39,294 nt of DNA. Origin: Clostridia bacterium. GTDB lineage: Bacteria > Bacillota_A > Clostridia > Christensenellales > Aristaeellaceae. The translations under genes and the position numbers were made by a program. Positions within the stretch are counted from its first letter, which is position 1; each line of letters starts with the position of its first letter. Under the pieces are notes generated by a model. The model saw only the letters and a program-made list of their open reading frames with translations, searched no databases and had not been told where the DNA came from. The stretch spans positions 1-39,294 of the forward strand of contig JAFWQM010000146.1 in assembly GCA_017509065.1 (NCBI GenBank), in the 5' to 3' direction. Shown one piece after another: positions 25,369 through 31,021 of this stretch.

Positions 25369-25851
25369 ATGAAAAATACTCTCCGAATCAATCATTACAA
25401 TCGCACTATTGTCATGGACAGGACGTTTGCTAAATATGCTGCCAACACCTTCACCGAAGAATATGCCCACTTGCAACAGGTTCGCCGCGATTATCCTACC
25501 TATCAAGTTGTTCAGCGTCACATCCGCACAAATGACGACAAAAAGACTTACAAGGGTTTGACCTATGAGTACATGGAAGACTACATCATGACCCATGGGA
25601 CAGAAGAGACGCGGCTTGCCAACTATAAAGAATATGCCGAAAAGCGCGTTATCTCTGAATGTCACGGGAAAGCCTTCCGTTATCCTGTTATCAAAAGTTG
25701 GTTCTTGGCAAAGTATCCTGAAATCATGGATTTCGGAGAAGAAAAGGATACAACAATTGTCGAAGTTGGCAAACCCGATAAAAGTGCATTCTCATTGTTG
25801 CCAACCTCCGCATTGCCAGCCACCGCACAAAATGTTCCCATAGCGGTATAA
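25369..25851 (+). CDS. island protein of unknown function, paralogue of the previous gene
   Basis: A 160-residue protein sharing with its left neighbour RTIVMDRTFAKYAA (compare HTIEMNKSVTKAAS), LQQVRRDYPTYQVV and YKGLTYEYMEDYI, plus an aromatic block near residue 105 (IKSWFLAKYPEIMDF versus IREWFFQAFPAIEKF). The C-terminal 35 residues are different: low-complexity, Pro/Ala-rich (LLPTSALPATAQ). AAGGGG lies about 10 bases before the ATG. The pair most likely arose by tandem duplication. No catalytic motif is visible; a small adaptor or DNA-associated protein would fit, but this is not shown. Confidence 0.7.
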   Translation: MKNTLRINHYNRTIVMDRTFAKYAANTFTEEYAHLQQVRRDYPTYQVVQRHIRTNDDKKTYKGLTYEYMEDYIMTHGTEETRLANYKEYAEKRVISECHGKAFRYPVIKSWFLAKYPEIMDFGEEKDTTIVEVGKPDKSAFSLLPTSALPATAQNVPIAV

Positions 25852-25880
25852 GTTATGAACAAACATCATAATTCATCATA

Positions 25881-25914
25881 GGCTTTCCTCTACGTTGAGG
25901 AAGGTCTTTTTCTT
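25881..25914 (+). terminator. terminator after the paralogous pair
   Basis: GGCTTTCCTC pairs over its full 10 bases (two G-U) with GAGGAAGGTC around the loop TACGTT, followed by TTTTTCTTT. Confidence 0.85.
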
Positions 25915-25926
25915 TGTGGCGTAATA

Positions 25927-26082
25927 GGATACCCCCGAAAATGGTATCCCTCCTGCCCCCGAATTTGGTATATCGCAGCGGAAACCCAAATACTTGTTTT
26001 TTCCCAATATTTGATACCAATTTGAAATTATGCTATAATTATATCAGAAAGAGAGAAGAAAGCAATTCCCCAAATGGTATCT
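25927..26082. repeat. iteron-like repeats, upstream group (four copies)
   Basis: Four copies of a 17-18 base motif, roughly CCCC-GAAAA-TGGTATCC, occur upstream of the helicase-like gene: 25932-25949 (+), 25956-25973 (+, 24 bases later), 26013-26024 (inverted, partial) and 26066-26082 (+). The first is also half of a perfect inverted repeat GGATACC/GGTATCC (25927-25949). The third overlaps the -35 box of the gene and the fourth lies in its leader. Such an arrangement is usual for replication origins and self-regulated Rep genes, which is my reading; no origin has been shown. Confidence 0.6.
26011..26039 (+). promoter_or_regulatory. sigma-A promoter of the helicase-like gene, overlapping an iteron
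   Basis: TTGATA, 17 bases, TATAAT. The -35 hexamer is part of the third iteron copy, so a protein bound to the repeats would block this promoter. Confidence 0.75.
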
Positions 26083-26100
26083 TCGGATGCTTTTTTTCTT
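26076..26100 (+). terminator. candidate leader attenuator overlapping an iteron
   Basis: GGTATC, the tetraloop TTCG, and GATGCT form a short hairpin directly followed by TTTTTTTCTTTT. It lies about 30 bases after the expected transcription start and 30 bases before the start codon, so it would stop transcription before the helicase-like gene. Its left arm is the conserved part of iteron copy four. Confidence 0.5.
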
Positions 26101-26130
26101 TTATAACAATTTATAGGAGAAAACAAAATT

Positions 26131-27393
26131 ATGATTGAAGGAAAAACAATATCAGACCTCATAACTTCACCCGATGCCTTGAAAGCAGGACGCATCAATA
26201 TTATTGAAGCCCCAGTCAGCAGCGGAAAAACCTATTTCGCGCTCAACACGATTCCTGCGTGGGCAGGAAGTCCCAGCAAAATCCTATACCTGATTGATAC
26301 CACAAATGGGGAACTGCGTATCCAGCGCAATATACTTTCTGTTTGTCGCCAAACCTATTCTTTTTATAACTATGGCAAGCCCCGCGCGTGGGGCGAATGC
26401 AGCGAGGAAGCCGAAAACAATATGCCTGTTATGACCTATGCGGGTTTCGGCACCGAAATACGGTATAACAGCGAACGATTCCCTTGGGAAAAGTTTGACT
26501 TCATTATCTGTGACGAAATGCAGAACCTTGTGAATTACCAAAGGTTCAAGGAAGGCAGTATCAATGTGGAGGCAGCGGAAGGCGCATTGCGGATGGTAGC
26601 AGCGGCAGGAAGAACAAAAATCATTGCTTTGAGCGCAACACCGCAGAAAATACGGGAACGATTCAGGACGCTTTGTTATACTGTTCCCTTTGACCGCAGC
26701 AATCTTCGGCAGCTTGAAACCTATGAAAAAATCCCCTATTGCGGCAGTGTAGAAGATATTTTATTGCGACATAAGGGTCAGACTGGCATTCTCTATACCA
26801 CAGAAATACAGGACATGAAGCGATATATTGACTTCGCCAATCAAAACGGCATTCGCGCAAATGGTTTTTGGAGCATCAATGCGAAAACACCGATGACCCA
26901 GAAACAGTACGATTTGCGGCGTACCGTTTTGGAGAATGAGACTATTCCTGCGGAACTTGACCTTTTGGTTATCAACGCGGCTTCCCAAACGTGCATCAAA
27001 ATTCAAGGAGAGAAAAGAAAAGTTGATTACATGATTGTCCACGATAAGAATGAGGAAGTGAAAACGCAAGTACGGGGCCGCTATCACGGCGATTTGCCTT
27101 TCTTCTATTATCACGATGTTGACGCGGCAAACCAATACAAGGCGCGGCAAACGGCACTCCCAGAATGCTTCCTGAATACGCGGCTTTACTCTGATAGATG
27201 GAAAGACCTTTGCGATTGTATAAATCTGACAAGGCCGCACGGTGGTTCTTATTCCATGCCTACGGCTGCCAAATATCTGAACCAGAATGGGTATCATGTT
27301 GAGAAAAAGAAAGACAGTAAAAGAAATGGGCAATATTATTATGTGATTACTGCGCGGGATACCAATTGCGGGAATGAAGGTTCCTCACCATAA
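26131..27393 (+). CDS. SF2-helicase-like ATPase, putative replication protein of an integrated element
   Basis: A 420-residue protein with helicase superfamily 2 motifs: Walker A IIEAPVSSGKTYF near residue 30, DEMQ (motif II, in DFIICDEMQNLVNY), LSATPQK (motif III), and QVRGRYHGD (motif VI-like, with one Arg where two are usual). The C-terminal 80 residues have a winged-helix-like, basic look (YSMPTAAKYLNQNGYHVEKK). TAGGAG precedes the ATG. The gene is bracketed by repeats sharing TGGTATCC, one overlapping its promoter and one inside its own 3' end (27357-27374). I infer that it binds or is regulated through these sites and may drive replication of an episomal form. A defence or phage-related helicase is the alternative. 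Confidence 0.7.
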   Translation: MIEGKTISDLITSPDALKAGRINIIEAPVSSGKTYFALNTIPAWAGSPSKILYLIDTTNGELRIQRNILSVCRQTYSFYNYGKPRAWGECSEEAENNMPVMTYAGFGTEIRYNSERFPWEKFDFIICDEMQNLVNYQRFKEGSINVEAAEGALRMVAAAGRTKIIALSATPQKIRERFRTLCYTVPFDRSNLRQLETYEKIPYCGSVEDILLRHKGQTGILYTTEIQDMKRYIDFANQNGIRANGFWSINAKTPMTQKQYDLRRTVLENETIPAELDLLVINAASQTCIKIQGEKRKVDYMIVHDKNEEVKTQVRGRYHGDLPFFYYHDVDAANQYKARQTALPECFLNTRLYSDRWKDLCDCINLTRPHGGSYSMPTAAKYLNQNGYHVEKKKDSKRNGQYYYVITARDTNCGNEGSSP

Positions 27394-27448
27394 AAACTGG
27401 ATACTTTTTTTGGGAATATGATATATTAATAATCCCATTTTGGTATCC
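27357..27448. repeat. iteron-like repeats, downstream group (three copies)
   Basis: Three further copies of the motif seen upstream: 27357-27374 (inverted, TTCCCGCAATTGGTATCC on the minus strand, within the last codons of the helicase-like gene), 27399-27416 (inverted, TTCCCAAAAAAAGTATCC, one core mismatch) and 27433-27448 (+, CCCATTTTGGTATCC). With the upstream group they enclose the gene. Confidence 0.6.
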
Positions 27449-27690
27449 ATAACAATATCCTTGGATTACCCTCTGAACTGCTGATATTTTATCCGAAGCT
27501 TCGTGCTACGCACTCCGCATCGGAAAAATATCAGTCTTGAAGCTTCGCACTTCGTGCTTCGCTTCAAGAATTTTTCCCTAACGGGAAAGGGAAAAGCAAT
27601 AGAATGATTGATTACAAGTATGCGGTATTCTGTTAGTTTTCCTTATTATCAAAAATGTATAATTATCATATAATTACAATACACAAATAT
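27449..27690. other. intergenic region with two long hairpins
   Basis: No gene. Hairpin one, 27481-27534, has arms CTGATATTTT-A-TCCGA and TCGGAAAAATATCAG with one bulge. Hairpin two, 27536-27568, is CTTGAAGC/GCTTCAAG enclosing GCAC/GTGC, with the triplet TTC repeated in every internal loop, and is followed by AATTTTT, so it can serve as terminator for the helicase-like gene. The rest is AT-rich. Confidence 0.5.
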
Positions 27691-27719
27691 TTGAGTAAAA
27701 ATAGAAATTATATTATAAT
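27691..27719 (+). promoter_or_regulatory. sigma-A promoter of the two small genes
   Basis: TTGAGT, 17 bases, TATAAT, in an AT-rich surrounding. The transcript would begin near 27726 and soon contains the inverted repeat GAGAG-AAATA-CTCTC. Confidence 0.7.
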
Positions 27720-27758
27720 AATAGTGTAAGAAAGAGAGAAATACTCTCAAAAAAGAAA

Positions 27759-27795
27759 GGAGCCTACGCCGATAAAAGCGTAGGGTATATTGAAA
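27759..27795 (+). promoter_or_regulatory. hairpin leader between ribosome site and start codon (copy 1)
   Basis: GGAG at 27759-27762 is followed at once by the perfect hairpin CCTACGC/GCGTAGG (loop of 8) and then by TATATTGAAA and the ATG at 27796. Unfolded, the ribosome site is 33 bases from the start; folded, about 11. The same design precedes the next gene. Confidence 0.6.
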
Positions 27796-27972
27796 ATGAC
27801 TGATTATGAGAAAAAGAAAGAACAAGTAAGAGAAGAAGCCATTGATTGGCAGCATGATTTTGCTAACCACAATTACTCGTATGAAGAGCTTGCAGAGTGG
27901 AGAGAATATTTCTATAAACTCGCCAAACGGTACGGACTTATTCAAGAGTTTCAAGAAAATGGTATTATTTGA
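27796..27972 (+). CDS. small charged protein of unknown function
   Basis: A 58-residue protein, mostly helical by appearance and strongly charged: MTDYEKKKEQVREEAIDWQH, then YSYEELAEWREYFYKLAKRY. No metal site or membrane segment. It is preceded by its own promoter and by an unusual leader in which a hairpin separates the ribosome site from the ATG. The size and charge are like those of plasmid- and phage-encoded accessory or inhibitor proteins. I do not recognise a family. Confidence 0.65.
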   Translation: MTDYEKKKEQVREEAIDWQHDFANHNYSYEELAEWREYFYKLAKRYGLIQEFQENGII

Positions 27973-27987
27973 TAAAGATTATTGAAA

Positions 27988-28025
27988 GGAGCCTGCGTTG
28001 AAATAAGGCGCATGAAATATTGAAA
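27988..28025 (+). promoter_or_regulatory. hairpin leader between ribosome site and start codon (copy 2)
   Basis: GGAG at 27988-27991, then TGCGTT (27994-27999) pairing with GGCGCA (28007-28012) through compensatory and wobble changes relative to copy 1, then ATATTGAAA before the ATG at 28026. Distance and flanking bases match copy 1. Confidence 0.55.
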
Positions 28026-28361
28026 ATGAATATTAATTTTGATCGTCCTATCCCTTCGGTACTAAAAGATGAATATGGTAATCTGAAAGAGCCAACCGTA
28101 TATTCCGCTTGGATTAATGAGTACATATTCTTTGCTTACTGGAACGAAGATGATTATAGTTTTTGTTTCACCACTCGTCCAGAAGAAATTCGACATAGAA
28201 TGTACCTTTTGTCATCCATCCTGTTTGAAGAAATTCCCCCAAATATCTCCATCAACAATCTGAATTCCATTGTCGGGCATCTTCGTATTGTAGCAGAAGA
28301 GCATAAGGATAAAACTCCCAATGAATTGTCAACAGAATATCGAAACCGTTTAGCCTCATAA
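28026..28361 (+). CDS. small island protein of unknown function
   Basis: A 111-residue, mostly hydrophilic protein starting MNINFDRPIPSVLKDEYGNL, with aromatic-rich NEYIFFAYWNEDDYSFCF and a helical C-terminal half (SINNLNSIVGHLRIVAEEHK). It follows the 58-residue gene by 53 bases and shares the same hairpin leader, so the two are expected to be made together under similar translational control. No known domain recognised. Confidence 0.65.
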   Translation: MNINFDRPIPSVLKDEYGNLKEPTVYSAWINEYIFFAYWNEDDYSFCFTTRPEEIRHRMYLLSSILFEEIPPNISINNLNSIVGHLRIVAEEHKDKTPNELSTEYRNRLAS

Positions 28362-28365
28362 AACA

Positions 28366-28530
28366 ATGAAAATAAAAGATTCCATCTATTGTTTCCTCCT
28401 ACTCTACTTCCTGGAAGACCTTTCCTCCCCACCCATTTATGATGAAATCATGGAAAGCCCCGATTAGGAAGCAGTTATCAAGAAATATCTGGCATCCTGG
28501 GTGCAGTGGGAGATAAGCAAAATTTCTTAA
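28366..28530 (+). pseudogene. possible small gene with in-frame amber stop
   Basis: An ATG at 28366 opens 33 codons up to a TAG at 28465-28467, and the same frame then continues for 20 codons to TAA at 28528-28530. Both parts read like protein (IYDEIMESPD, stop, EAVIKKYLASWVQWEISK). No good ribosome site precedes it. It may be a decayed gene, or chance. Confidence 0.25.
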
Positions 28531-28694
28531 AGTTTTCGCGCGCGGCAACCAAAAATTTGGGGGTATGCGCGCAAAAGGAAAGGCAGGTGGCTAAGCCATC
28601 CGCCTTTTATATTTGAAACCTGCCGTTCAGCGCCATCCAATCCTGGTCGTATCACGGAAGATCGATATTTACAGAAAAGATTTCACAGTGCCTA
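28531..28694. other. intergenic region with nested palindromes and a bidirectional terminator
   Basis: GCGCGC at 28538-28543 and 28567-28572 enclose CCAAA-AA-TTTGG (about 28549-28560), making nested hairpins flanked by TTTT and AAAA. A second hairpin at 28581-28605 (AGGC-A-GGTGGC with GCCATCC-G-CCT, one mismatch) ends in TTTT on the + strand and TTCCTTTT on the - strand, and probably terminates the minus-strand nuclease gene. The remaining bases up to 28694 show nothing I can name. Confidence 0.45.
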
Positions 28695-29642
28695 CTATCT
28701 GGCAGTAATTGAATTTGTCATCTCAATTATGTTGGCAAAGTCTGTCAGTTCTTTTATGGCGTCAAAGCATTGATCCAGTTCGTCTTTATCAACGAATTCA
28801 AAGCCCTTTATAATATCCAGTTTCGGAACATGGATCCGTATCATTGCTGATTTTTTCGTCTTAACAACGGAAGCGTCGGATATCTTGTGCTGCCTCGCCC
28901 AATCAGCAATAATTTTTGCATGACCAATTTTATCCGAAGCCTTTGGAAATGTCAGATCTACAAATCCTTCCTGGATTTTGTGATTGATATAAACGGTTCC
29001 AAGCTCTGTACGGTAGTCAGTCCACCAGCCATTTTTATCTTCCTTTGTACTCAGGTCCAAAGTTGGATATTTTTCTTTCTGATAGGCAATGTATTGTTTC
29101 AGAAAGGCATTTGCTCTCTCATCCACATTGATAGCTTGCGGTTTCTTTGCTTTGGTTATTGCCTGCTCTATTTGCTGGCTGCGAAAAGCACTAAGCGGAT
29201 CATTCTTCCTGTCAAAATACTCTTTGCATTCTTCATAAGTTATGAGATGCTCATAAAGCTTGGCTTCATCATTATTTGAGTAATATTTTTCTGGGCAGAA
29301 TATAAAAACTCTGAAATCCTTGTACTCGCCTGCTTTGATCCCTTTTTCCCCTCGCTTGATGTATCTGCCATGTTGCTCAGGCATAGCCATTGCATCGATC
29401 TTATCCTCGATCAGCAGCCCATATCTGTCGCCTTCCACATCAAGAACAACAGTAATATCCGACTCACCCAGTTCAGCATCAGATTTTGATAATTCAGCGC
29501 TTAAGATTCGAAAAGGCTTTCCAGCCAAATCTGTTTTATTGACCAGTACGCGGCAAAATTCAGGATCAGTTAATACTGATTCCACAAACAGCAGATCCAT
29601 ATCTCTTTCAGTGATTGTGTTATTAAACTGCAATGCAATCAT
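28695..29642 (-). CDS. PD-(D/E)XK nuclease family protein
   Basis: A 315-residue protein with an N-terminal PD-(D/E)XK nuclease fold: GESDITVVLDVEGDRYGLLI supplies the first Asp, and the following IEDKIDA the E-x-K pair, with MAMPEQHGRYIKRG as the later conserved Gln/Tyr element of this group. The C-terminal half (from about residue 190) contains GWWTDYRTELGTVYINHK and FVDLTFPKA, a mixed alpha/beta region possibly for substrate binding. GGGGGC lies before the ATG. Proteins of this type sit in defence islands as stand-alone genes. Whether it cuts DNA and what restrains it is unknown. Confidence 0.75.
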   Translation of the reverse strand: MIALQFNNTITERDMDLLFVESVLTDPEFCRVLVNKTDLAGKPFRILSAELSKSDAELGESDITVVLDVEGDRYGLLIEDKIDAMAMPEQHGRYIKRGEKGIKAGEYKDFRVFIFCPEKYYSNNDEAKLYEHLITYEECKEYFDRKNDPLSAFRSQQIEQAITKAKKPQAINVDERANAFLKQYIAYQKEKYPTLDLSTKEDKNGWWTDYRTELGTVYINHKIQEGFVDLTFPKASDKIGHAKIIADWARQHKISDASVVKTKKSAMIRIHVPKLDIIKGFEFVDKDELDQCFDAIKELTDFANIIEMTNSITAR

Positions 29643-29679
29643 GATTTACTGCCCCCATGCTCGATGATGAATATAAAAC

Positions 29680-29701
29680 AGCGGGTGACTGATCACCCGC
29701 T
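29680..29701 (-). terminator. terminator of the YbjQ-like gene
   Basis: Perfect 9-bp stem AGCGGGTGA/TCACCCGCT with a 4-base loop, followed on the minus strand by GTTTTAT and on the plus strand by TTTACTTT. It lies 7 bases past the stop of the YbjQ-like gene. Confidence 0.8.
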
Positions 29702-29707
29702 TTTACT

Positions 29708-30019
29708 TTACTTGAATTTCACCGCCGTACCGTATGCCATCACTTCCGCGGCGCTCTGCATGATTGCAGAAGTGGAATAGCGCGCGCACACAATAGCATC
29801 CGCACCAAGTTGCTGCGCTTCTTCCACCATGCGCTCCGTGGCGATCTGCCGCGCCTTGTCCATCATTTCATTGTACTTCTTCAACTCGCCACCCACCAGC
29901 GTTTTCAGTCCAGCGCCAATATCACGGAAGGCATTGACTGTCTGAATGGTGCTGCCCTTGACCATGCCCAGCATTTCCAGGTTCTTTCCCTGAATGGTTT
30001 CCGTTGTTACGATCAACAT
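29708..30019 (-). CDS. YbjQ/UPF0145 family protein (heavy-metal-binding domain-like)
   Basis: A 103-residue protein matching the YbjQ (UPF0145) family over its full length: TTETIQGKNLEMLGMVKGST, the loop DIGAGLKTLVGGELKKYNEM, the helix ATERMVEEAQQLGADAIVCA and the last strand AAEVMAYGTAVKF. The family forms a ring-like oligomer of dodecin-like fold; a heavy-metal role has been proposed from domain naming only. GGGAGGAAAG lies 4 bases or more before the ATG. The 21-bp tandem repeats begin about 22 bases upstream, in the region where its promoter must be. Confidence 0.88.
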   Translation of the reverse strand: MLIVTTETIQGKNLEMLGMVKGSTIQTVNAFRDIGAGLKTLVGGELKKYNEMMDKARQIATERMVEEAQQLGADAIVCARYSTSAIMQSAAEVMAYGTAVKFK

Positions 30020-30040
30020 TTTTCTTTCCTCCCTTTTCTT

Positions 30041-30145
30041 ATTACCCAGAAGTTGTAGATTATTACGCAGAAGTTGTACTTCATTACCCCAAAGTTGTAG
30101 TTCAAAACCTCAAGGTTATACGATATTGCGTAAAACTATTGGTGT
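30041..30145. repeat. 21-bp tandem repeats (four good copies, one decayed)
   Basis: Exactly spaced units start at 30041, 30062, 30083 and 30104, each close to ATTACGCAGAAGTTGTACTTC; a fifth at 30125 is barely recognisable. Unit two carries the perfect dyad GAAGT-TGT-ACTTC. The array lies upstream of the minus-strand YbjQ-like gene. It may be an operator array or an iteron group. A similar sequence is found at 24522-24541. Between 30146 and 30233 I see nothing further. Confidence 0.65.
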
Positions 30146-30233
30146 GATTTGGTGTGTTCCCGCGGCCTTTTGGGAAAAGCAACGGGGGAAATCCCCAAAC
30201 ATAGCCCCCTCCGCCTTTTATTGTTGTTTAGGG

Positions 30234-30443
30234 TCAGACCTTTGTTCCGTCGTCAAATTCAAAGCCGAAGAAATACTTGGCTCCCAAGCATTGCCCGATT
30301 TTTTCCAGCTCTTCCACAGTAAATGTGCCCCTTTTTAGCTTCTGATTTAGATTTGAAGGCGTCGTTTCCATTGCCCTTGCTAATGCTGCTTGGCTCATTC
30401 CCTTATAGGCAAGTGCCATACTGATTTTTTGCTCCATAGTCAT
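30234..30443 (-). CDS. small XRE/Cro-type helix-turn-helix regulator
   Basis: A 69-residue DNA-binding protein consisting of one Cro/C1-type HTH: KISMALAYKGMSQAALARAM is helix 1 to 2 with the MSQAALA turn, TTPSNLNQKLKRGTFTVEEL the recognition helix and following loop, and IGQCLGAKYFFGFE the closing helix and strand. A strong GGGAGGTG ribosome site precedes the ATG at 30443. It is divergent from the coiled-coil/ArdC unit, and the two promoters lie 58 bases apart, so it probably represses one or both. The AAGT-TGT-ACTT repeats nearby are possible binding sites, which is untested inference. Confidence 0.85.
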   Translation of the reverse strand: MTMEQKISMALAYKGMSQAALARAMETTPSNLNQKLKRGTFTVEELEKIGQCLGAKYFFGFEFDDGTKV

Positions 30444-30464
30444 ATACTTTCACCTCCCCCTCCC

Positions 30465-30493
30465 ATTATATCAGCATTCAAAGAATAAAGCAA
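30465..30493 (-). promoter_or_regulatory. promoter of the XRE regulator
   Basis: On the minus strand TTGCTT, 17 bases, TATAAT with TGA before it (extended -10). The leader is only about 15 bases and is nearly all ribosome site. Confidence 0.7.
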
Positions 30494-30551
30494 TCGCTAA
30501 ATATTTTTCCTTAAAAAGCGAAAATAATTAAGAAAAATATTGATTTTTCTA

Positions 30552-30580
30552 TTGACAACATTAAGCAAATGCTGTATAAT
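30552..30580 (+). promoter_or_regulatory. perfect-consensus promoter of the coiled-coil/ArdC unit
   Basis: TTGACA, 17 bases, TATAAT. Such a strong, unhindered promoter on a mobile element is normally held by a repressor; the divergent XRE gene is the obvious candidate. Confidence 0.85.
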
Positions 30581-30632
30581 AATAACTGTAAGAGGGACAG
30601 AAAGCCCCCGAAAAGAAAGGAAGGTGCCCCCA

Positions 30633-30902
30633 ATGAGTAACCCGAACATGGAAGGAAAGGTCAAGGAACTGATGGAGCTTCGCCGCATGAAGGAAGAACT
30701 GGAAGCGGAAATCACCGCCATGGAGGACGAAATCAAGCAGACGATGGGCGAAGAAGAAGTCCTGCTGGCTGGCTCTTACAAGGTGCTTTGGAAGCCCGTC
30801 ACCACTTCCCGCTTCGACAGCACGCGATTCAAGAAGGAACATGCGGAACTTGCCGAAGCCTACACGAAAACCACCACCACGCGACGCTTCACGATTAACT
30901 AA
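30633..30902 (+). CDS. small coiled-coil protein, mobile-element type
   Basis: An 89-residue protein. Residues 5-45 are a long charged helix (KVKELMELRRMKEELEAEIT, then AMEDEIKQTM) with heptad-like spacing; the C-terminal part (GSYKVLWKPVTTSRFDSTRF and KTTTTRRFTIN) looks like a small beta region, as in phage Gp157-like and related single-strand-annealing accessory proteins, but the match is only by impression. The ATG at 30633 follows GAAAGGAAGG and lies behind the strong promoter at 30552-30580. It is the first gene before ardC and could be made at once on entry of the element. Confidence 0.7.
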   Translation: MSNPNMEGKVKELMELRRMKEELEAEITAMEDEIKQTMGEEEVLLAGSYKVLWKPVTTSRFDSTRFKKEHAELAEAYTKTTTTRRFTIN

Positions 30903-30910
30903 ACAGGCCA

Positions 30911-30996
30911 GACGCTTTGCAGAGCGTCCAGCCCAAGCCCCACGAAACCACTACGAAACGGGGAGCCAGTCACAGTATAACATGAACTGGCTCCCC
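30911..30996 (+). other. two hairpins between the coiled-coil gene and ardC
   Basis: GACGCT/AGCGTC (30912-30929 region) and then a perfect 11-bp stem GGGGAGCCAGT/ACTGGCTCCCC (30960-30970 and 30986-30996, 15-base loop). Neither is followed by a T-run, so they are better read as RNA processing or stability elements than terminators. Confidence 0.55.
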
Positions 30997-31021
30997 TCTA
31001 CAAGAGAAGGGAGCAAAGAAA

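Noticed and set aside
30041..30145. CRISPR array
   Set aside because: Units are head-to-tail without unique spacers and are degenerate; no cas genes are in the window.
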